A stretch of DNA of 64,000 nucleotides from the NCBI RefSeq assembly GCF_900106835.1, contig NZ_FNNR01000001.1:409182-473181 (forward strand), read 5' to 3'. The notes beneath the pieces are model-generated. The model did no database searches. It saw only the letters and a program-made list of their open reading frames with translations, and was not told where the DNA came from. Below, in pieces: positions 36,208 to 45,347 of the stretch (positions are counted from its first letter, which is position 1; each line of letters starts with the position of its first letter). The DNA is from Arthrobacter sp. cf158 (GTDB taxonomy: Bacteria > Actinomycetota > Actinomycetes > Actinomycetales > Micrococcaceae). The translations under genes and the position numbers were made by a program.

Positions 36208-36705
36208 CTAGTGGCTTTCGAGCCAGGCCTGGGCCTGCTGGGACTGGATGTTCAAGGCCTTGCCAACCATGGGCTCGGCGGCATCGGCGATCTTCCCGCC
36301 GAGGAACGGAACCGAGGAGGACACCGTGCCCTCGAGCTCGATCCGCGTGTTTCCGCCTTCGGCAACCAGGCGCTGAACGGCCGTCACGTCCAGCGGAGCG
36401 CCGGAAACTTTCAGGGCGATCTTGCTGGCACGCGAGCCATCTGCAGCCGGGGCTTCCCACTGCTCGGTCTGCGTGACGGTGAGGCTCTCGCCAACAAACT
36501 TGCGGGCGATATCCGGCAGCCGTGTGGTGGGCAGGGTCCGGACGGTGGTGGTGCTGAAAGCACCGGCAGTGTCGCCGTCGATCGTGAACGATTCCAGGGA
36601 GCCGCCTACCAGTTCGCTCGTGTGACGCAGGAAATCCTCGTCGACAAATACGGCCGCAACGCGGTCAACACTGTGCGGCAGGGTGGTGGATGCACTCAGG
36701 GCCAT
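36208..36705 (-). CDS. DUF2505 domain-containing protein
   Basis: A 165-residue actinobacterial protein with a START/SRPBCC-like pattern: it begins MALSASTTLPHSVDRVAAVF, a typical first strand and helix, and ends with a long C-terminal helix GKIADAAEPMVGKALNIQSQ. DUF2505 proteins are presumed to bind lipophilic ligands, but no function is established. It lies directly upstream of the SCO4848-like gene and 48 nt after the SDR gene's stop, so the three may share a transcript. Confidence 0.82.
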   Translation of the reverse strand: MALSASTTLPHSVDRVAAVFVDEDFLRHTSELVGGSLESFTIDGDTAGAFSTTTVRTLPTTRLPDIARKFVGESLTVTQTEQWEAPAADGSRASKIALKVSGAPLDVTAVQRLVAEGGNTRIELEGTVSSSVPFLGGKIADAAEPMVGKALNIQSQQAQAWLESH

Positions 36706-36753
36706 GGGTCCTCCGTGGATGGTGGTGGTGAAGCTCTTTTAGCTCCCAACATC

Positions 36754-38292
36754 CTACGGGTTGTCCGTGGCCACCCCCGAACCCTGCTTTTGTTCCGCTT
36801 CTTGAAGGGCCATGGCGGCCGCGGAAATGTTCCGGGCCATCGACGGGAAGATGAAGCCGTGGAACGGGTACACGCCCAACCAGTAGAGTCTTCCCGCCAA
36901 ACCGCGCGGGAAGAAGATGGCGCGCTGCTTGTAGAGGCTCCCGCCGCCGTCGGGCTCCACGCCCAACTCAAGCCAGGCGCCCCCGGGCGCCCGCATCTCC
37001 GCCCTGAGCCGCAGCAGGTGGCCGCGGTCGATCGCCTCCACCCGCCACCAATCCACTACCTCGCCGGTGTTCAGAGTCTTGGGATGTCGCCGCCCCCGCA
37101 GCAGCCCGGCGCCGCCCTGCAGTTTGTCCAACCAGCCCCGGACCCGCCATGCCAGCGGCAGCGAGTACCAGCCGTTCTTGCCGCCGATGCCCTCGATGAT
37201 GGTCCATACGTGGCGCGGATGGGCCTCGCTGTGGAAGGTCCGCTCGTCCAGGAACACCTTGTAACCGGCCCAATCGGGGTCGCTCGGAAGGGGATCGGCG
37301 TCAATGCCGGCGTTCGCCCATGTGGTCTCCACCTGACCGTCACGTTCTTTGCCGAGCGCCAAGGCGACGGCGCGGCGGTAGGGCGTCAGGCCGCCGTCGG
37401 GCTGCGGGAAGAAATCGTCGACGTCGTGCTCCCGCGACACAGCGTCATGCTGCAGCGACTGCACCAACGGCAGGGACATTGACAACGGGATGGGCGTCAC
37501 CAGGGCCACCCAGAGGCCTGCCAGCTTGGGCGCCGGGACAGGGAGTGCGATGACCAGCCGCCGGGGGAGCCCGCGCTCCACGGCGTACTCGTTCATCATC
37601 TCCTTGTACTTCAGGACCTCCCGCGACCCGATATCGAACGTACGGTTGACGTTTCCCGGAAGCGCTGCAGCAGCCACCAAATAGTGCAGGACGTCCCGCA
37701 CAGCGATGGCCTCGATCCGGTTGTTAACCCAACTGGGTGCCGGCATGACGGGCAGTGTGTCGGCCAGGTGCCGGATCATTTCGAAGGATGCCGAACCCGA
37801 ACCAATCACCACACCGGCCTGGAACACCACAGCGTCCACCGGCGATTCCAGGAACACCCGGCCCACCGTTTCGCGGGAACGCATGTGCGTGGAGAGTTCA
37901 GTGTTCAACGGGTGCAATCCACCGAGGTAGACGATCCTGTCCACACCGGCGTCTGCAGCGGCATCGGCCACGAGACGGGCCATCGCTTCTTCCTTGGCCT
38001 CGAATCCGCTCCCGGATGCCATTGAGTGGACCAAGTAATACAGGACATCGACGCCGTCCAAGGCCTCGGTGAGTCCGTCGGCGTCGGACAGGCTGTTCTC
38101 GATGATCTCCACGTCGTCATGCCAGGGAACGTCCGCGATCTTCTGCGGCGTCCGGACCAGGACCTTGACCCGGTGGCCTGCTTCAAGGAGCCGGGGGACC
38201 AGGCGGCCGCCGATGTATCCGGTGGCACCGGTGACCAACACGGTCTTGGTGTCCTGCGGGGTATTGGAATGCGTAGCTTCCGAAGGCTGCAA
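36754..38292 (-). CDS. SDR family NAD(P)-binding protein with DUF2867 domain
   Basis: A 512-residue two-part protein. The N-terminal extended-SDR Rossmann domain has TVLVTGATGYIGGRLVPRLL and VDVLYYLVHSMASGSGF, resembling NmrA-like and complex-I-associated SDRs. From about residue 330 an SRPBCC-like DUF2867 domain follows, with RTFHSEAHPRHVWTIIEGIG and a C-terminal RLYWLGVYPFHGFIFPSMAR. The reaction is unknown. The TTG at 38292 is chosen for its AGGAG 5 nt upstream; the frame is open to an ATG at 38340, which would add a Pro-rich 16-residue start. Divergent from mfd. Confidence 0.82.
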   Translation of the reverse strand: MQPSEATHSNTPQDTKTVLVTGATGYIGGRLVPRLLEAGHRVKVLVRTPQKIADVPWHDDVEIIENSLSDADGLTEALDGVDVLYYLVHSMASGSGFEAKEEAMARLVADAAADAGVDRIVYLGGLHPLNTELSTHMRSRETVGRVFLESPVDAVVFQAGVVIGSGSASFEMIRHLADTLPVMPAPSWVNNRIEAIAVRDVLHYLVAAAALPGNVNRTFDIGSREVLKYKEMMNEYAVERGLPRRLVIALPVPAPKLAGLWVALVTPIPLSMSLPLVQSLQHDAVSREHDVDDFFPQPDGGLTPYRRAVALALGKERDGQVETTWANAGIDADPLPSDPDWAGYKVFLDERTFHSEAHPRHVWTIIEGIGGKNGWYSLPLAWRVRGWLDKLQGGAGLLRGRRHPKTLNTGEVVDWWRVEAIDRGHLLRLRAEMRAPGGAWLELGVEPDGGGSLYKQRAIFFPRGLAGRLYWLGVYPFHGFIFPSMARNISAAAMALQEAEQKQGSGVATDNP

Positions 38293-38401
38293 AGGAACTC
38301 CTGGGGCTGGGGGTAGAGGTAGGCTGGAATGACCCGGCATTCATCTGAATTTCCGGGCATTTGTGTTGCCTGCCCTTGGACCCACCCTAGGAGTTTCTGC
38401 C

Positions 38402-41400
38402 ATGAGCCTCAACGGTCTGCGCCGCGCACTGGCGGAGGACAAGACTTTCGCGCGCGTCCGAACGGAAGCTCAGCGGCCCTTCAACGACCGCAATACCGAC
38501 TACCAGATCAGTGCGCCCACGGGCATGCGTGCCGTCCTGCTGGCTGAAATGGCCGACGCCTTGGCTTCCGCCGGCGTCGAAGAGAACGGCGCCCCCGTAG
38601 TCCTCGCCGTCACCGCTACCGGCCGCGAAGCCGAGGACCTCACTGCAGCGCTCGCTTCGTATCTTCCCGCGGAGTCTGTGGCCACCTTTCCCAGTTGGGA
38701 GACGCTCCCTCACGAGCGGCTTTCGCCACGCTCCGACACCGTGGGTCGCCGACTCTCAGTGCTGCGCCGCCTGACCCACCCTGAAACCTCGACGGCGGCC
38801 CCATTGCGGGTTGTGGTGGCCCCGGTTCGCGCCGTGGTCCAGCCAATTGTTGCCGGCTTGGGAGATCTGGTTCCCGTGACGCTGGCAGTGGGACAGGAGC
38901 GTTCCTTCACGGAGGTGGTCCGGGCCCTGTCCGATGCCGCGTACGCCCGGGTGGACATGGTGACGCACCGCGGCGAATTCGCGGTCCGCGGTGGCATCCT
39001 GGACGTGTTCCCGCCCACCGAAGACCACCCCATCCGCGTGGAATTCTTCGGCGATGAGGTGGACCAGATGCGCTGGTTCGCCGTTGCTGACCAGCGCTCG
39101 CTGTCCGCCCCGGGGATCCACCACCCCACGGAACTGCACGCCCCACCGTGCCGGGAAATCCTGATCACGCCCTCGGTGATGTCCCGTGCCTCCAAGTTGA
39201 AGGCAGACATGCCGGCCGCGGCAGACATGCTGGAGAAGATCGCCGGCGGCATCGCCGTCGAGGGCATGGAATCCCTGGCCCCCGTGTTGGTGGACGCCAT
39301 GGTCCCGTTCGTGGACCAGCTCCCCGCCGGCTCTCTGTCAGTGGTCATCGAGCCGGAGAAGGTGCGCACCCGCGCGCACGATCTCGCAGCCACCAACGAA
39401 GAGTTCCTGGAAGCTGCCTGGTCAACTGCGTCCGACGGCGGTGCGGCGCCTCTTGACCTGTCCTCCCAGGCTTCCACCGACCTCCACGCCGCCAGTTTCC
39501 GTTCCCTCACCGACACCCGCTCGGCCGCCCTTGAGCACGCGGTGTCCTGGTGGTCCATCACGTCCCTGGCCTCGGATGAGGACTTGGTCCTGGACATCGA
39601 TGTCCTCAACATGCGCGCCCGGGAACCGCGTGGATATCAAGGCGAAGTTGCCGAGATGCTGGAGTTCATCGGCTCCCGTGTCCGCGAGCAATGGCGTGTG
39701 GTGGTGGTGACCGATGGCCCGGGCCCTGCCCAGCGCCTGGCCGAGCTGTTCCACGATGCCGACATCCCGTGTTCCCGCGTTGAGTCCTTGGATAAGGAGC
39801 CACAGCCCGGAATCATCGAGGTGACCACCGCCGCCGTCGGACGTGGTTTTGTACTGGACGGGCTCAAACTGGGCCTGTTGACCGAAGCTGACCTCTTGGG
39901 GCGCGCTACGGCCAGCTCCACCAAGGACATGCGCCGCATGCCGTCCAAACGGCGGAACGCCGTGGACCCGCTGCAGTTGCACGCAGGCGACTTCGTGGTG
40001 CATGAGCAACATGGAATCGGCCGTTTCGTGGAGCTGATCCAGCGGAAGGTGGCCGGTACGTCATCGTCGGATGCCGGGCTGCGCGAGTACCTGGTGCTGG
40101 AGTACGCGCCATCCAAGCGCGGCGCTCCCGGCGACCGGCTCTTCGTCCCCACCGACCAGCTGGACCAAGTAACCCGCTACGTAGGCGGGGACGCGCCCGC
40201 ACTGAGCAAAATGGGCGGCGCCGACTGGGCCAGCACCAAGTCCAAGGCACGCAAGGCAGTCAAGGAGATTGCCGGCGAGCTGATCCGGCTGTATTCGGCG
40301 CGCATGGCATCCCGTGGCCACGCCTTTGCGGCAGACACCCCGTGGCAGCGCGAGCTTGAAGAAGCCTTCCCGTACGTTGAAACGCCGGATCAGTTGACCA
40401 CCATCAACGAGGTCAAGGCGGACATGGAGCGGGAGATCCCCATGGATCGCCTGGTGTCCGGCGACGTGGGCTACGGAAAGACCGAGATCGCTGTGCGTGC
40501 TGCCTTCAAGGCAGTGCAGGACGGCAAACAGGTGGCCGTTCTGGTGCCCACCACCCTCCTTGCCCAGCAGCACTACGAAACCTTTACGGAGCGCTTCTCC
40601 GGCTTCCCCCTGCGCGTGAAGCCCCTGTCCCGCTTTCAGAGCGGCAAAGAAGCCAAGGAAACTGCTGAGGGCGTCAAGAGCGGCGCCGTGGACGTGGTGA
40701 TTGGTACGCACCGGCTTCTGTCCAAGGACTTCGAGTTCAAGGACCTCGGCCTGGTGATTGTGGATGAAGAGCAGCGCTTCGGTGTGGAACACAAGGAAGC
40801 GCTCAAGAAGATGCGCACCAACGTGGATGTGCTGGCCATGAGTGCTACACCGATTCCGCGAACCTTGGAAATGTCCCTTACTGGAATCCGCGAGACCTCA
40901 ACGTTGGCAACGCCTCCGGAAGAACGGCACCCTGTCCTGACGTATGTGGGTCCCTACACCAACAAGCAGACGTCGGCAGCGATCCGCCGTGAGCTCATGC
41001 GCGAAGGCCAGGTGTTCTTCGTCCACAACCGCGTCTCGTCCATTGAACGCATCGCCGCACAGATCCGTGAACTGGTGCCCGAGGCCCGGGTGGAAGTTGC
41101 GCATGGACAGATGTCCGAGAGCCGCCTTGAGAAGATCATCGTGGACTTCTGGGAGAAGCGCTTCGACGTGCTGGTGTGCACCACCATCATTGAGACTGGC
41201 CTGGATATTTCCAACGCCAACACCTTGATTGTGGACGGAGCGGACAAATACGGGCTTTCCCAACTCCATCAGCTGCGCGGACGTGTTGGCCGTGGCCGCG
41301 AACGCGCGTACGCCTACTTCCTCTACCCGTCGGAAAAGCCGCTGGGTGAGGTGGCGCTGGAACGCCTGAAGGCCGTGGCAGCCCACAACGAGCTCGGGGC

Positions 41401-42034
41401 CGGCATGCAGCTGGCCATGAAGGACCTGGAAATCCGTGGCGCCGGCAACCTCCTCGGTGGCGAACAGTCCGGCCACATCCAGGGCGTGGGCTTCGATCTC
41501 TACATCCGCCTGGTGGGAGAAGCTGTTGCCGAATACCGCGGCGAGGCCGAGGAGAAGGCCGCCGAGATGAAGATCGAGCTGCCGGTGAATGCGCACCTTC
41601 CGCATGACTACGTGCCCGGGGAAAGGCTTCGCCTGGAGGCTTACCGCAAGCTGGCTGCGGCGATCACCTACGAAGCCATCGACGAGGTCCTCGCAGAACT
41701 CGTGGACCGGTATGGTGAGCCTCCGTTGCCGGCCCAGAACCTCATTGCCGTGGCCCGCTTCCGGGTGGGTGCCCGCGAAGCCGGGTTGTCCGACGTCGCA
41801 CTTCAGGGAAACTTCATCCGCTTCTCGCCAGCACAACTGCCTGAGTCCAAAACCATGCGCCTGAACCGCATGTACCCCGGTTCGCAGGTGAAGCCTGCGT
41901 TGGACGCGGTGCTGATCCCCAAGCCCAAGACGGCAAGGATCGGCGGTCGGGACCTTCAGGACGCCGAAATCCTGCAGTGGGCGAACAACGTCATCGAGGC
42001 GATCTTCACCGACGTGCCCGTAAAGGCGGGCTAG
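38402..42034 (+). CDS. mfd: Transcription-repair coupling factor Mfd
   Basis: A 1210-residue DNA translocase that removes stalled RNA polymerase and recruits UvrA to transcription-blocking damage. The UvrB-like N-terminal region (about 1-340) is followed by an RNA-polymerase-interacting domain containing [20 protein letters not shown]. The RecG-like motor has [16 protein letters not shown] (Walker A), [19 protein letters not shown] (DEEQ), [14 protein letters not shown] and [23 protein letters not shown]-terminal domain completes it. The ATG at 38402 has TAGGAG 8 nt upstream; a GTG at 38363 is also in frame. Confidence 0.96.
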   Translation: MSLNGLRRALAEDKTFARVRTEAQRPFNDRNTDYQISAPTGMRAVLLAEMADALASAGVEENGAPVVLAVTATGREAEDLTAALASYLPAESVATFPSWETLPHERLSPRSDTVGRRLSVLRRLTHPETSTAAPLRVVVAPVRAVVQPIVAGLGDLVPVTLAVGQERSFTEVVRALSDAAYARVDMVTHRGEFAVRGGILDVFPPTEDHPIRVEFFGDEVDQMRWFAVADQRSLSAPGIHHPTELHAPPCREILITPSVMSRASKLKADMPAAADMLEKIAGGIAVEGMESLAPVLVDAMVPFVDQLPAGSLSVVIEPEKVRTRAHDLAATNEEFLEAAWSTASDGGAAPLDLSSQASTDLHAASFRSLTDTRSAALEHAVSWWSITSLASDEDLVLDIDVLNMRAREPRGYQGEVAEMLEFIGSRVREQWRVVVVTDGPGPAQRLAELFHDADIPCSRVESLDKEPQPGIIEVTTAAVGRGFVLDGLKLGLLTEADLLGRATASSTKDMRRMPSKRRNAVDPLQLHAGDFVVHEQHGIGRFVELIQRKVAGTSSSDAGLREYLVLEYAPSKRGAPGDRLFVPTDQLDQVTRYVGGDAPALSKMGGADWASTKSKARKAVKEIAGELIRLYSARMASRGHAFAADTPWQRELEEAFPYVETPDQLTTINEVKADMEREIPMDRLVSGDVGYGKTEIAVRAAFKAVQDGKQVAVLVPTTLLAQQHYETFTERFSGFPLRVKPLSRFQSGKEAKETAEGVKSGAVDVVIGTHRLLSKDFEFKDLGLVIVDEEQRFGVEHKEALKKMRTNVDVLAMSATPIPRTLEMSLTGIRETSTLATPPEERHPVLTYVGPYTNKQTSAAIRRELMREGQVFFVHNRVSSIERIAAQIRELVPEARVEVAHGQMSESRLEKIIVDFWEKRFDVLVCTTIIETGLDISNANTLIVDGADKYGLSQLHQLRGRVGRGRERAYAYFLYPSEKPLGEVALERLKAVAAHNELGAGMQLAMKDLEIRGAGNLLGGEQSGHIQGVGFDLYIRLVGEAVAEYRGEAEEKAAEMKIELPVNAHLPHDYVPGERLRLEAYRKLAAAITYEAIDEVLAELVDRYGEPPLPAQNLIAVARFRVGAREAGLSDVALQGNFIRFSPAQLPESKTMRLNRMYPGSQVKPALDAVLIPKPKTARIGGRDLQDAEILQWANNVIEAIFTDVPVKAG

Positions 42035-42038
42035 CCGG

Positions 42039-42848
42039 ATGATGGGAGGACACCACGCCGCGTCGGGAGCCGCGGCGTGGATAGCTATTGCCTCGACCGG
42101 CCCGTATGCCCTGGGCTGGTATCCCTTGGATTCCACCGGCATCCTGATTGGAGCCATGGCGACGGCGGGCACCGCCTTGGTCTGCGACTGGGACCACCGC
42201 CACAGCACCATAGCGAACTCGCTGCCGCCGCTGTCCAACGTGATTGCGGTTGGCATCGAAAAAGCCAGCGGCGGGCATCGGCAGGGAACGCACTCATTGC
42301 TGGGCGCCTCGGCGTTCGTAGTGCTGGCGGCGATGGCGGCACAGTTCCAGATGGTGACACCCGTGGGAAAGCTCTCGGTGGGCGCAGGTCTGCTGTGCAT
42401 GTTCATGATCAACCTGGCTGCCAAGGCTCTGAACCTGTTTCCCAAGTCCGGCTGGATCACCAACTGGCTGTTCGCTGTGGTGATGGCCGGGCTGGTGACA
42501 TGGTTCGCACCGGATCAGTGGGGATGGCTGCCGTTGTCCATGCTGACCGGTGTTGTGGTGCACATCGTGGGGGACATGATCACTGTGGGTGGTGTGCCAC
42601 TTTTGTGGCCAATTGTCATAAAACCACCAAAGTTTCTCCGGAAATCCCTCATTAGTGGAATTTGGCGGGCAAACGGCGCCTTCTCCATTCCACTGCTGGG
42701 GCGGGCTGGTTCCCGGCGTGAATGGTTGGTCCTTATTCCTGTCAGTGGATATGCCATGGTGGGCATGGGTATTGCTGCCTGGACGCTTGCACAGCAGCAT
42801 TGGCCCGGGATTTTGGCGGCTCTGGGCGGTGTGGTGCAGTTGCCGTGA
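42039..42848 (+). CDS. YdjM/DUF457-type membrane-bound metal-dependent hydrolase
   Basis: A 269-residue membrane protein starting MMGGHHAASGAAAWIA, with CDWDHRHSTIANSLPP and GGHRQGTHSLLGASAF, the conserved His/Asp clusters of the YdjM (DUF457) family, and VVHIVGDMITVGGVPLLWP near the C-terminus. About five to six hydrophobic helices are visible. These proteins are described as inner-membrane metal-dependent hydrolases, some induced by LexA, but the substrate is unknown. It starts 4 nt after the mfd stop, so it is probably co-transcribed with mfd. Confidence 0.85.
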   Translation: MMGGHHAASGAAAWIAIASTGPYALGWYPLDSTGILIGAMATAGTALVCDWDHRHSTIANSLPPLSNVIAVGIEKASGGHRQGTHSLLGASAFVVLAAMAAQFQMVTPVGKLSVGAGLLCMFMINLAAKALNLFPKSGWITNWLFAVVMAGLVTWFAPDQWGWLPLSMLTGVVVHIVGDMITVGGVPLLWPIVIKPPKFLRKSLISGIWRANGAFSIPLLGRAGSRREWLVLIPVSGYAMVGMGIAAWTLAQQHWPGILAALGGVVQLP

Positions 42849-42926
42849 CACCAAAGCAGGCATAGTATCTCTTCCACCAAGGTGCGGGTCATGTAACGCA
42901 ATTGGAATAATTCCGGGAGACCAATA

Positions 42927-43038
42927 CAAGTAGTGCTCCCGTTGGAAAACTGCGTACATCTCCGGTGAACCAAGAGATCCCGTTCAACTTTTCGAGTATC
43001 GACTACTCGTGCCCTTTGAGAGCCACCCCACATAGCTT
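42927..43038 (+). promoter_or_regulatory. Promoter and operator of the glycan cluster
   Basis: CAAGTAGTGC at 42927-42936, the perfect inverted repeat CGAGTA-N5-TACTCG at 42993-43009 and GCCACCCC at 43022-43029 repeat the architecture at 29731-29842 with the same offsets (66 and 95 nt). A -10-like TAGCTT lies at 43033-43038, giving a short leader before the ATG at 43079. The repeat directly abuts the expected -35 position, as for a class II activator. Confidence 0.65.
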
Positions 43039-43078
43039 GGACCTCGACGTCAAATTGTTTGACTAATCGGAGGTTCAG

Positions 43079-43876
43079 ATGGATCTGCTCCACCCGCACA
43101 GTATCCATACCGGCATCAGGGGGAGTCTTCAGGCACGGCGACATACTGAGTCAATGCGGCGCACGCAGGTTGATTTGGAAGTCGTCATCCCCGCATATAA
43201 CGAGGCCGCAAGAATACCCACCACACTTGTCCAAACGGTCGATTTCCTGGCCGGCAAACCATGGACGTCACGCATTGTGGTGGTGGACAACTGCAGTACG
43301 GACGAGACCGGCGCCATAGTGCGCAAAATATCCCGGGACACTGGAAGCAGTGTCCCGATTTCCGTGGTGGGCTGTTCCCTGCGCGGGAAAGGAGCTGCTG
43401 TTCGCCGGGGATTGCTGAGTGGTTCCTCGAAATACACAGGATTCTTCGATGCCGACCTCGCTACGCCTTTGAACACCTTGGTGGCGGCAATGGAGCACCT
43501 GGAACAAGGGGCCTCGGCGGTGATTGCCTCGCGTCATGCTCCCGGTTCCACCTTCGTGCAGCCCCAACAGTTGGGGCGACGCGTTGGCGGAACAGCTTTC
43601 CGTGTGCTGACCAAATCCAAGGTCAAGGGCATTTTTGATACACAATGCGGTTTCAAGTTCTTTGAACGTGACGCTCTGACTGCGGCCATGGTGCAATGCC
43701 GTGCCACCGGATTTGCTTTCGACGTTGAGCTTCTGCTCCGTCTACAGCACGAAGGGGCCAGAATCGTTGAATTACCCGTCGCATGGACGGATGGTGCGGC
43801 CTCAACCTTCAGGCCCTTCAAGGACGGAATTGCCAGTTTTGCCTCAGTCCTCCAACTCAATAAGGCGATGCCATGA
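43079..43876 (+). CDS. GT2 glycosyltransferase (polyprenyl-phosphate sugar synthase-like)
   Basis: A 265-residue family 2 glycosyltransferase resembling dolichyl-phosphate beta-glucosyltransferases (ALG5-like). The fold begins at about residue 33 with DLEVVIPAYNEAARIPTTL. VVVDNCSTDETG and the DxD-like FFDADLATPLNTL bind the nucleotide sugar, and DTQCGFKFFERDAL is the acceptor-side motif. It probably makes a lipid-linked sugar donor for the GT-C module encoded two genes downstream (inference). GGAGG precedes the ATG by 5 nt. It overlaps the next gene by 4 nt. Confidence 0.87.
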   Translation: MDLLHPHSIHTGIRGSLQARRHTESMRRTQVDLEVVIPAYNEAARIPTTLVQTVDFLAGKPWTSRIVVVDNCSTDETGAIVRKISRDTGSSVPISVVGCSLRGKGAAVRRGLLSGSSKYTGFFDADLATPLNTLVAAMEHLEQGASAVIASRHAPGSTFVQPQQLGRRVGGTAFRVLTKSKVKGIFDTQCGFKFFERDALTAAMVQCRATGFAFDVELLLRLQHEGARIVELPVAWTDGAASTFRPFKDGIASFASVLQLNKAMP

Positions 43877-45312
43877 CGGACACTTTTGTTCCCGCGAACA
43901 TGCCCGCCCAACTGGCCGGAAAGCGGATCCTGGTGCTGAATTGGAGGGATATCAAGCATTCCCAGGCCGGCGGCGCAGAACAGTACATGCACGAAATCTC
44001 ACGGCGATGGATAGAATACGGCGCTGAAGTTACCTGGTTTACGGGCCGGGAAGAACACCAGGCTGCCGAGGGCGTTGTGGACGGCATCAGGATCATCCGG
44101 TCAGGTGGACCTTTGGCTCTTTATGGCCAGGCCGCCCTTAAGCTGCTGCACACCCGGACCTGGTTTGACGGCGTGATCGATTGCCAAAATGGGATTCCGT
44201 TTTTTGCGCCCCTGTTCCTTCCGCGGGAAATGCCGATCGTGCAATTGATCCATCATGTTCACCAGGATCAATTCCGTACCAGGTTCTCCGCGCCCATGGC
44301 AGCCGTGGGCCGTTTTCTTGAGGGCACCGGGGCAAAGGCTGTGTACGGCAACCGCGCCATCGCGGCAGTTTCCCCGTCCACCAGGTTCGAACTTCGCAAG
44401 CTGGGTTTCTCCGGCCCAATTCACGTGGTGCCCAATGGAACGATCGAGGTTCCGCGAACTGTCGGCCCGCGCGATCCGGACCCCAACATCGTGGTCGTCA
44501 GCCGTTTGGTACCGCACAAGCGGCTGGACCTGTTGCTGGGCCAGTTCGCCGTTGCGGCCCGCAGCGTTCCCAAACTGCGCCTGGAGATTGTGGGTGACGG
44601 CCCGGAACGGGGCCGGCTCCAGCAGCTCGCCATGGACCTGGGCCTGGATGACATCGTGACGTTCCACGGGTACCAGCCCAACGAAGTCCGCAACAACCTC
44701 CTGAACCGGGCATGGCTGACGGCCTCCACCTCCGCGTCGGAAGGATGGGGTTGTTCTGTGATCGAAGCCGCTGCCTGGGGTGTTCCTTGCCTTGCCCTCC
44801 GTGTTCCGGGCATCCGTGACTCCGTTGTAGATGGCAGCACCGGGTGGTTGGTGGATACTGCAAAGGACTTCGGAACGGCAATGGTGTCCGCCCTCAAGAC
44901 GCTGTCCCGGCAAGACGTGGCACGGGATATTTCTGCGCAATGCCAGGAATGGGCCCGGTGCTTTACCTGGGACCGCAGCGCGGCGTTGCTGGCTGGTGTC
45001 CTCCTCGAAGAGGAAGCGCTCCGACGCGAAGGCGACCAGTCAGGTGTTGCCCGTTCCGATATGTCCACGCTGGTGCACTTCGACCTGCCGGTGGGGGCCA
45101 ACCTGCACTCGATCCTGCGGCCAACAGACGAAGTGGTCCAGAACCAAGGACGTGTGTCGGTTCTGATGAAGGGACGGGACGAGTTTGAGGCCTTTGCTGT
45201 CATGAGGCGCATCGGAGTGGTATCTGCCGAACTCCGGGCGGTGGGACGCAGCACGCTCCTGGCCGGACCTGGAAGCACGTTCACCCCCGCAGATGCCGTT
45301 GAAGGTCTGTAA
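43873..45312 (+). CDS. GT4 glycosyltransferase with C-terminal extension
   Basis: A 479-residue GT-B enzyme of family 4. The acceptor domain has LNWRDIKHSQAGGAEQYMHE. The donor domain has VVSRLVPHKRLDLLLGQF, LEIVGDGPERGRLQQLA and STSASEGWGCSVIEAAAWGV with the EX7E-type glutamates. A stretch of about 85 residues beyond the usual end (from about 392, containing LVHFDLPVGANLHSILRPTD) is not typical of GT4 enzymes and I do not recognise it. It is translationally coupled to the GT2 gene (ATGA overlap). Confidence 0.87.
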   Translation: MTDTFVPANMPAQLAGKRILVLNWRDIKHSQAGGAEQYMHEISRRWIEYGAEVTWFTGREEHQAAEGVVDGIRIIRSGGPLALYGQAALKLLHTRTWFDGVIDCQNGIPFFAPLFLPREMPIVQLIHHVHQDQFRTRFSAPMAAVGRFLEGTGAKAVYGNRAIAAVSPSTRFELRKLGFSGPIHVVPNGTIEVPRTVGPRDPDPNIVVVSRLVPHKRLDLLLGQFAVAARSVPKLRLEIVGDGPERGRLQQLAMDLGLDDIVTFHGYQPNEVRNNLLNRAWLTASTSASEGWGCSVIEAAAWGVPCLALRVPGIRDSVVDGSTGWLVDTAKDFGTAMVSALKTLSRQDVARDISAQCQEWARCFTWDRSAALLAGVLLEEEALRREGDQSGVARSDMSTLVHFDLPVGANLHSILRPTDEVVQNQGRVSVLMKGRDEFEAFAVMRRIGVVSAELRAVGRSTLLAGPGSTFTPADAVEGL

Positions 45313-45347
45313 CCGGCATCAGAGCGTGGGGAAATTGAGGGGGAATC

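Noticed and set aside
36037..37482. 481-codon plus-strand open frame
   Set aside because: It lies antisense to the DUF2505 and SDR genes, both of which have recognisable domains and start sites.
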